64,000 bases of DNA from Paraspadella gotoi. Lineage: Eukaryota > Chaetognatha. Made by a program: the position numbers and the translations under genes. The stretch spans positions 12,130,896-12,194,895 of the forward strand of contig CM119269.1 of the NCBI GenBank assembly GCA_051294375.1. Direction: 5' to 3'. This document shows positions 20,097 through 64,000 of this stretch, piece by piece. A model generated the notes under the pieces. The model was not told where the DNA came from. It did not search any database and saw only the letters and a program-made list of their open reading frames with translations. Every line of letters starts with the position of its first letter. The stretch's first letter is position 1.

Positions 20097-21262
20097 AAAG
20101 TGCCATCTCTGAAACCTATAAAATCTTAAAGTATACCCATGAGACACTTAATGTGGTAGGTCATTAAAATTGGATAAAGGCAGGTTTTTTTAAATGCTAA
20201 TTAAAGTTTTTGAAAATTTTTTATAAAAATTTTTAAGTAGTTTAGTGAATATGCTTAAAATTTTAATGTCTATAAATCTATCATTATCTACAGAGCATAA
20301 GCTTTAGTTTGATTTTTTTTTATTGAATTATAGGTAAAAATTACAATTTAAAAAAATTTATTAATCGTTCAGTTCTTTCAAACAGATTATTTCTTAAAAA
20401 TAAAAGTACAAATATGTTCTCAAAATGCAGTTCTACTCATTAGGCCTTTAAACAAATTTCTAAAAAAAATTGTTAGAGAAAACAAAGTTTGTTTGTTTGA
20501 TAACAACGATTTTTATAATATAAAAAAAATGATATAAAATTATTATAAAAATAAATAATACAAATAATTAATTTTATTTTTTTTAAATATGTAATATTTA
20601 ATTTAAACTTAATCTCAAATAAACTAACAGATAAATATTAGCTGAGCACTTTAATTCAAAATCATATCCAGCTTTTAAAAGTAATTATATATTTTATTAC
20701 TTATAAAAAAAAATTTCATTTATAAAATTATATTATAATAACAGCTCACTCAATATTTGATATATATTATTAATAGACAAATGTGTAAAAATATTAACAA
20801 ACATGATGCTTTAACTTTTAATACTTAATTAAAGTATATATTAACATTGTTCAAAATATTTTTTTAATTTTTAAAATTTTTTATCTTAAAATTATTATTA
20901 ATTTAAAAAAAACTTATTTTGAAGCCTAATAAGTAGAACTGCATTTTGAGAACATATTTGTATCTTTATTTTTAAGAAATAATCTGTTCAAAGGTACTAA
21001 TTGATTAATCTTTTTGAAAAAAAATTCTAATTTTTACTTATATTTCAATAACGAAAAGTAATAGAAAGTTGGGAGAGGTCTCAAATTAAAGCTTATGCTT
21101 TGTAGATATTGATAGATATATAGACATTCAAATTGTAAGCATATTCACTAAACTACTTAAATGTTTTTATTAAAAAAATTCAAAAACTTTATCGAATTTT
21201 ACTGACCAACCACATTAAGTGTCTCATACTTTAAGATTTTATAGGTTTCAGAGATGGCACTT
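20097..21262. repeat. 1.17-kb palindrome
   Basis: AAGTGCCATCTCTGAAACCT at 20097 faces AGGTTTCAGAGATGGCACTT ending at 21262. Inner words such as ATATGTTCTCAAAATGCAGT (about 20412) are likewise mirrored near 20938-20960. It is an imperfect foldback structure centred near 20680, inside the 4.1-kb element. Confidence 0.8.
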
Positions 21263-21479
21263 TTTTGTTTCTTTCACATTCTCTCTGCCCTACCGTGCGT
21301 AGCCACAGGTTCTTTGACTTATTGATAGATATTTTCATAGATTATTTGTTTTGTTATGATCACTGATCCGTTATGATCTAAAGAGATCACATAAAATTAT
21401 CTGTTTAGCTGATTACTGCTAAATTATCGTAGGCAGATCCGACATTGTTTGCTCAAACTTGTTTTCGTCCTTTCTTTCT

Positions 21480-21659
21480 TTCATTCTTTAATACATTCTT
21501 TCATTCATTCATTCATTCTTTCATTCATTCTTTCACTTTTTTTTCATTAATTCATTCATTGATTCATTCATTGATTCATTCATTGATTCATTCATTGATT
21601 CATTCATTGATTCATTCATTGATTCATTCATTCTTTCTTTCTTTCATTCATTCTTTTTT

Positions 21660-21743
<84 letters not shown>

Positions 21744-21765
21744 TTTTTCTTTCTTTCTTTCATAA
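21480..21765. repeat. (ATTC)n/(TTTC)n microsatellite
   Basis: GATTCATTCATT units grade into a long TTTC run. The FFLSFFLS ORF is its translation. Confidence 0.95.
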
Positions 21766-21769
21766 TTTA

Positions 21770-22800
21770 CGTCGCAACTTTCTTTTTTTTTCTTTTCGCA
21801 AACAAACCGCGCCAGTGAAAAAACTCATATTCAATGTGATTCAATAATAACGATAACGATCTCCTGAGTTTGTTTGCAAAGTTTTTTAATAAATTGTAAA
21901 ATTAAATTTGGAAGTAGAGACTAAAAAATCTGCCTCGTCTGTCGCTAGGCAACCGAGTCAAACTACTTGTTATTCATGAAGACGTTAACATATAAATCTA
22001 TTTGAAAAAAAATAGCGAGACAAAATTCATACTGCGGTGAGCATATATATATATATATATGGAATTATAAGATGTAATAAAAAATCAGCTCATTATAGAA
22101 AACCTAATGCAAATAATTGTAAACAGTGAAACTCAAGATCGGGTTCCATATATTAAAAACCGGAAAAGATATTTAAAAAGAAAATTATAAAACTGTGCGT
22201 GGGCAGAATATTAGTTAAATGTCATTGTGAAGACGAGGGAAATTCATTCAAAACTTTAAAAAGTCTTTGATAGGAAATTTGCTAAATTCCAATTCATGAC
22301 AAAGGAAAAAAATAATTAAGGAAAAGCTAAAAAATAAAAAAAATAAAAAAATGGTGGAGCAATCCTTGAGAGACTCCACTCATTTATATCCTGATTTCAT
22401 CTGGTTGCGAGACAATGAAAAATATCCGCCATTTTTAAGTGAAGAAAAAAAGAAGAAATAAAAGAAGAGAAAAAATATTTAAAAGAGCTTATATAAAAGA
22501 GCATCGCATAAGACGTCATTGAATCTAAAATTGATATGAAAGGAACGCAATATTAGTCCAACTTCATATAAACAATGATGTGCGAATTAATCTGTCAACA
22601 AGTTATTAATCTGCTTATAGCTACAACAACGACTATATTTCAATTATAGCGCTATAAAAAACAGTTTGTTTGGCCCATAAAGTTTTTATACTAGGAACCA
22701 ATGGAACCGTTTTCCCTACTTTTTTTGCTCTTTATTTTCGTCATGAATAATTCCCCGCAGGATTGCTTCCTTATTTCTCCGCCAGGGGGGCCCCGATAGA
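21770..22800. other. AT-rich intergenic sequence, nothing recognised
   Basis: Apart from a short (AT)n run near 22046, I see no ORF, repeat family or transposon ends here. Confidence 0.4.
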
Positions 22801-22927
22801 CGCTTATGTTTTTCTCGCTCTTTTCTCTATCGGTTTATTTCCTTGTTCCTTTGTTTGTGGTTCCACTTAAGGCGTGGGTCCTTTCGTCTTTCGGAAGCGC
22901 GTGGAGTTGAGGAGAGATAAAACTGGG

Positions 22928-23099
<172 letters not shown>

Positions 23100-23179
23100 T
23101 AACAAGGTCAAAGATAAGTTCTTACCATTTATGATACTATATTTCGAATTCAATTTTTATCAATTTCTCTTTGCAGAAC

Positions 23180-23760
23180 AATTTAAATGAGTCCTCATTT
23201 CTCGCTTTTTTAATTTTTAGATAATTTTTTATTTTAAAATATATTTTATTTAAAAAATTAAGTAAAAAATATTTTAAATAGATATAAAGATTATTTAAAT
23301 TTTAATTTGTATAAAATAAGTGCATTAATATAAAGAAATAAACAAATATTAAAAAAATATAAAAATTGATAAAACTATGCTAATTAATTTGATATAAATT
23401 TTATTATTTGAAGTTGTGAGCGATTGAATAATTAAGCCAAAACAAAATGGTTGCTATTTATTCAATAAATTATTATTAAATCAATTAATCAATTAATGCA
23501 CTATGAACAAGGTAAGTAAATAATTTTAAAAATATTTGATAAATAATAAAAAAAATCATTTACAATTTTTTTCTTAAATCACTAAAATTTTTGTTTTACC
23601 AATTGTTTTATGTACTAACTACAGGAGTTTGCTTTGTTCAATTTTTAAAATTTAGGTAACCTATAAATGCGCATATTCATTATAATGAATTAAAGTTTTT
23701 CGATTTGGTTGAGGAGCAGTAAGCTTTTCTTAACAGACAGTTTCATTGGGAGACTCTGTA
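23180..23760 (-). mobile_element. Truncated relative of the TA-flanked element at 3530
   Basis: Read on the minus strand it starts with a TIR at 23758 (CAGAGTCTCCCAATGAAACT) and follows 3530-4950, including the words around ATTCAATCGCTCAC, but lacks the GC-rich core and the far TIR. Confidence 0.75.
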
Positions 23761-23940
23761 TTTAAAACAATGAGTTAATTTTCTGTCTAGAGACTCTAGA
23801 GACACTAGTAGAGTATATGCGCCTATACAGCACGCCGTATTGTGAAAACGAATAATACTGTATCGGATTTCCTTCCCTTTATGCTTTTCCGAAACGGATT
23901 TTTAAAGGTAAACAGTAAACAAAGTGAAGCTTTACCTGAA

Positions 23941-23946
23941 TTTATT
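23941..23946 (-). terminator. Candidate polyadenylation signal AATAAA of the GPCR gene
   Basis: AATAAA on the minus strand, 76-81 nt beyond the alternative stop at 24022 and about 470 nt beyond the stop at 24412. A hexamer this common in AT-rich DNA is weak evidence alone. Confidence 0.35.
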
Positions 23947-24021
23947 TGGTTTCCTTCGCCATCGTGGTCGTCGTTGTTGTTGTCGTCATGGTGCGAAAAG
24001 TAGGTGGCGTAATCGTTTCCT

Positions 24022-24051
24022 TTACGCCTCTACTATAGTTGCAGGAGTTCC
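24022..24051 (-). CDS. Possible alternative terminal exon of the GPCR
   Basis: After an AAAACAG acceptor, nine codons (GTPATIVEA) and a TAA, in phase with a donor GTAGAT at 24426 inside the tail exon. It would replace the final residues of the 24412 ending. The case rests only on phase and on the nearby AATAAA. Confidence 0.25.
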   Translation of the reverse strand, partial: GTPATIVEA

Positions 24052-24345
24052 CTGTTTTGAAGAGAACAAAAATTGTGGATAAGAGGCAAGAAAATGGTAC
24101 ATTATAACCAAAATTAGTTAGTATTAATTATTTCATACGTAACGCTGACGGTAGGTCATAATTCTTTATGAGGATATTGAACACGAACAAGACTTAAATG
24201 CGTTTTTCCCAGACAAATTAATCATCGCAGGTTTAAGCCAAGGAAGGGTAAGTGTCGTTTACGCTTCGAAGTAATGCAAACGCGGATTAGTACGCAAGCG
24301 AACGAACTTCGGATTAGAATTAAGGGGTATTAATCGATCTCATGC

Positions 24346-24349
<4 letters not shown>

Positions 24350-24399
<50 letters not shown>
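24350..24399. repeat. (GA)n microsatellite just past the GPCR stop
   Basis: About 48 bp of GA repeat, 13 bp beyond the TAA at 24412 on the minus strand. Confidence 0.95.
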
Positions 24400-24402
<3 letters not shown>

Positions 24403-24411
24403 TGAAAAAGC

Positions 24412-61122
<36,711 letters not shown>

Positions 61123-61219
61123 AGCCAAAAGTACAATCATTTTTTTCGTCTCCCTCTCTCTCTCGCTCTCCCTTCCAAAAACCGTGACGATCGCGACAGA
61201 AAATCTGGAGGGGAAATCA

Positions 61220-61312
61220 CGGGAAGAATATTAATAAGGGAGAGAGAGAGAGAGAGAGAGGAAGAGATGAGAGAGAGAGAGAGAGAGAGAGAACGTGAGA
61301 GAGAGAGAGTAG

Positions 61313-61354
<42 letters not shown>

Positions 61355-61413
61355 GAGAGGAGGAGAGAGAGAAAGAAGAGGAGAGAGAGAGAGAGAGAAG
61401 GCCAGAGAGACGA

Positions 61414-61452
<39 letters not shown>

Positions 61453-61718
61453 TGAGAGAGAGAGAGAGAAGGAGACGAAAGAGAAGAGAGTAGAGAAAGA
61501 GAGAGAGAGAGTAGAGAGATGAGAGAGAGAGAGAGAGAGAGAGGAGAGAAAGAGAAGGAGAGAGAAGGAGAGAGAGGGAGAACGAGAAGAGAGAGAGAGA
61601 GAAGAGAGAGAGAGATAGAGAGAAGCGAGAACGAGAAGAGAGAGAGATAGATGAGAGAGAGAAAGAGAGAGAGGAGAGAATCGAGAGAGAGAGAGAGAAG
61701 AGAGAGAAGAGAGAGAGA

Positions 61719-61762
<44 letters not shown>
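61220..61762. repeat. Interrupted (GA)n tract, about 540 bp
   Basis: GA repeat broken by GGAGA, AAGA and GTAGAGA units. It lies upstream of the candidate first exon on the minus strand. Confidence 0.95.
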
Positions 61763-61764
<2 letters not shown>

Positions 61765-62043
61765 ACCATTTCGTACCCAATAACTGAATATGGGAGTGGA
61801 AATATTATCTTTTTTCACATTAAGAAATAGATAAAAGTAAAGAAATAAGAAAAAAGAAAGACAGAATAAAAGAAGAAAGAAAGAAGATCGGCCAGATAGA
61901 CAATGATAGAAAGTCAAAAGGGAAAGAAAAGAGAAAGAAAAAATGAAGAAAGAAAGAAGGACTAAAGGAAAAAAAAGAAAGATTTCCACGAAGAAAGGTT
62001 TTAAAGCGCAGAAGGACGAAATCGGTCTTCCATCGCCTCCGGG

Positions 62044-62104
62044 TAAAAAACCGCCTCCGCCGCCGCCTCCGCCGCCGCCTACGCCGCCTCCTCCGCCGCC
62101 GCCG
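62044..62104. repeat. (CCG/CCT)n trinucleotide array
   Basis: CCGCCTCCGCCGCCGCCTCC-type triplets. All minus-strand readings are homopolymer-like (Arg, Gly or Ala/Glu), so coding status is unknown. Confidence 0.85.
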
Positions 62105-62169
62105 TTGCACATTTGTTAGTATTTCCGGTAGAAGCGAAGAAGGGGTTAACGATTCCGCCTTCAACTTAC

Positions 62170-62256
62170 AAGTAACTGGGGCAATCCAGGCGGAGACTCA
62201 ATTTTTTTAGTCGTGACGCGAGACGCGGTTCCTTTTAAGGTGATTTTTTGGTCGGT
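62170..62256 (-). CDS. Possible unassigned exon
   Basis: Between ACAG and a good donor GTAAGT lies an open 29-codon frame TDQKITLKGTASRVTTKKIE, then SPPGLPQLL, with protein-like composition. Its phase does not fit the exon at 61122. It could belong to another minus-strand gene to the right. The acceptor has no pyrimidine tract. Confidence 0.25.
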
Positions 62257-62259
62257 CTG

Positions 62260-63013
62260 TCTATTTGTCTATTCGTTTATTTTATCTGTTTATTTGTCTG
62301 TTTGTCTGTTTAGGAATATTATAATAAATAAAATGAAAAAATGTTTAAAGTGATGAATATAAAAAAGGGGTATAAGGTTGATAGTATAAATAAAATGGTA
62401 TTTTAATAAATAGGAGGGAGGGAAAGAGAAAGAAAGGATAAGAGCGAAAAAAAATAGAAATATATTATTGCATAATAAAGAGATAAAATATTCAAGGAGA
62501 CGAAAGGAAAGGAAAACAATGACTGCATTGTGATTATTTGTGAATGGCGTGAAAAAATAAGTGAGTCGTGAGATTTGGAATTGTTATATCGGCCAGGTCG
62601 TAATCATTAGCGCGAATGGAATAAACACGCGTTAACAACTTTTGATACATATAAAACTAAATGCTTGAGTTGCAAAGATAAACATAATGTTGACTATTAG
62701 CATGAAAAAAAAAAGTTGAACTCCCTATCTCTCTTTCTCTCTCCCTTTCCTTCTCTCTCCTCCCTCCCTCAGTCTCTCTCTCCCTTTCCTTCTCTCTCCT
62801 CCCTCCCTCTGTCTCTCTCTCCCTCCATGGCAGAGAGATTTAGAGAGAACTGACCCAAGACGACCCTTGAATCCTGTCAACCCTCACCTTTCCTTACTTT
62901 TTGCTGCTGAAGCCTCGAAGACTCACCAATATATTCAGTTCAAATTATTCGCCTTGGACGTCGCGAGACGTAACTCCGAAATTGAGTTAGAACCAAACTT
63001 TATAAGGTTAAGT

Positions 63014-63057
<44 letters not shown>

Positions 63058-63325
63058 TTACCGCGATGGAACCATTTCCGTCTCAGTTTAGATGGAAAGA
63101 TTTATGTGAGAAACAATCAAGTTTGAACTTTAAAAAAGATAGAGGAACAAGAATAAGAAAGTCTTAATTTAGACTACACATGTTCGTTAAGACATCAGTA
63201 TTAAACACAAGACGCTTCTCCCCTAAAACACAAAAAATGTCATCATTATAAAATATATTAAAGCTAAACAAAAGTTATGGAATTACAATTCGACCGTTCT
63301 TTTGTAAGCAATGAGTTTTTAAAAA
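62260..63325. other. Right-end sequence with no convincing gene
   Basis: AT-rich. CT-rich minisatellite CTCTCTCCCTTTCCTTCTCT at about 62730-62825 and a (GA)n run at 63015-63055. A plus-strand frame at 62890-63010 reads ALDVARRNSEIELEPNFIR before a possible donor GTTAAGT, but has no other support. Confidence 0.35.
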
Positions 63326-63327
63326 AC

Positions 63328-64000
63328 AAGTTTGAGCAAACAATGTCGGATCTGCCGACAATAATTAAGCGGTTGTAGAAGACGAAAATAGTAGGTAATA
63401 AGCTAATCAGATGATAAATTACAATTTTTTAAAATTTTTTTCAACTCGCATCATTTTTTCCACTCACATCATTTTTTCAACTCACATCATTTTTTCAATT
63501 TGCATCATTTTTACAATTCGCATCATTTTTTCAACTTGCGCTATTTTTATGATCATTTTTAGTGCTGATTCATCGGGGAAAAAAACGAGTCTGCAGCTGG
63601 CTCTGCAGGGGCTTTTTCTTTTTCTCTCTTTTCTCCTGCTGCTTCTACTGCTGCCTTTTGATTTCTTTATTTTTTTCTGTTATCATTTCGCTATCGCAAC
63701 ATCATGTTTTTATTTCGTTTTTTATCTCTCTTCTCTCTCTTTCTCTTCTCTCTCTCAATTGCGACGCATCCTTATGCTTTTAAGATTTTTTTCACCCTTG
63801 CATCATTTTTTCAACTTGCATAATTTTTAAATTGCATCATTTTTCCATTAATTAATTAAATTAATTAATTTAATTATTTAATTAATTAATTAATTATTAA
63901 AACATTTATTAGTAATCATAAATAATAAAGATCAAGTAAATGTGACTTATGTTTTTTCCATTTTAAACTCATTTCCACTGGTACAATTCCATCAAAACTT
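63328..64000 (-). mobile_element. GCAGATC-family repeat, minus orientation, cut by window end
   Basis: It starts CAAGTTTGAGCAAACAATGT and CGGATCTGCC. The interior has repeated CAACTCGCATCATTTTTTC and GCATCATTTTT words and then the same ATTAGTAATCAT...ATGTGACTTATGTTTTTTC block as 38499-38940. Confidence 0.78.

Larger units (their letters stand above)
17170..21301. mobile_element. 4.1-kb TIR element with CGTA target duplication
   Basis: Termini CACGGTAGGGCAGAGAGAAT... (17174) and its perfect complement ending at 21297; I read about 36 matching bases. CGTA lies directly outside both ends. The interior contains tandem repeats and a large palindrome and no transposase frame, so it is non-autonomous. 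The superfamily is not assignable from what I can see. Confidence 0.82.
13112..21464 (+). mobile_element. GCAGATC-family repeat split by two nested insertions
   Basis: The family sequence runs 13112 to about 13287 (to GGGTAGGAAAG), resumes at about 16628 (GTGTGTGATTGAGCTGG), runs to about 17173, and finishes at 21298-21464 with GCAGATCCGACATTGTTTGC. The order of family landmarks is preserved across the gaps, which shows two later insertions of about 3.3 kb and 4.1 kb. Confidence 0.75.

Overview
The window is nuclear DNA of an invertebrate animal. Two multi-exon genes lie on the minus strand with GT-AG introns, the DNA is AT-rich, long (GA)n/(CT)n, (AAAT)n and (TCG)n microsatellites are dense, and there are many non-autonomous transposons, a broken Ty3/gypsy-type retroelement and hammerhead-ribozyme-like motifs. 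The first gene implies motile cilia or flagella. I cannot name the species or phylum from sequence alone. The ORFs reading SLSLSL or RERERE are microsatellite translations, not genes.

Left part (755-12767, minus): the 5' part of SPAG17 (PF6), a scaffold of the C1a projection of the axonemal central pair. Nine exons (12696-12767, 11215-11394, 9864-9977, 8968-9143, 6705-6844, 6350-6492, 5786-5978, 3224-3423, 755-979) have mutually compatible phases, total 1443 nt (481 codons), and follow the vertebrate protein in order. The rest of the gene lies beyond the left edge. An extra in-frame ORF (11995-12129) may be an alternative first exon. It ends in a 42-bp minisatellite that repeats its own splice donor.

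Middle (about 12.8-24.0 kb): no gene recognised. This is a nest of mobile DNA. One copy of a dispersed GCAGATCCGAC-ended repeat is split by a 3.3-kb insertion and by a 4.1-kb element with about 36-bp perfect terminal inverted repeats and a CGTA target duplication.

Right part (24.0-61.1 kb, minus): a rhodopsin-class GPCR of FMRFamide-receptor-like type. Its seven helices can be read across separate exons with consistent phases (TM1 45780-45902, TM2-3 36827-37007, DRY/TM4 33164-33373, TM5 32872-32980, TM6 28453-28542, TM7 26050-26204, tail 24412-25090). Upstream, phase-compatible exons join it to very long charged, repetitive open frames (50543-58768, about 2,600 codons). Either this GPCR has an extraordinary disordered N-terminal region, or two same-strand genes abut at a one-frame offset near 51785. 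Introns hold a gag-pol remnant (about 43.9-45.0 kb), a tail-to-tail pair of diverged repeats, a TTAA-flanked MITE and two N-gaps.

The oddest shared property is that many exon borders of both genes lie in or beside (GA)n/(CT)n runs, and several inferred donors are far from consensus (GTTTTT three times, GCGAGA once).
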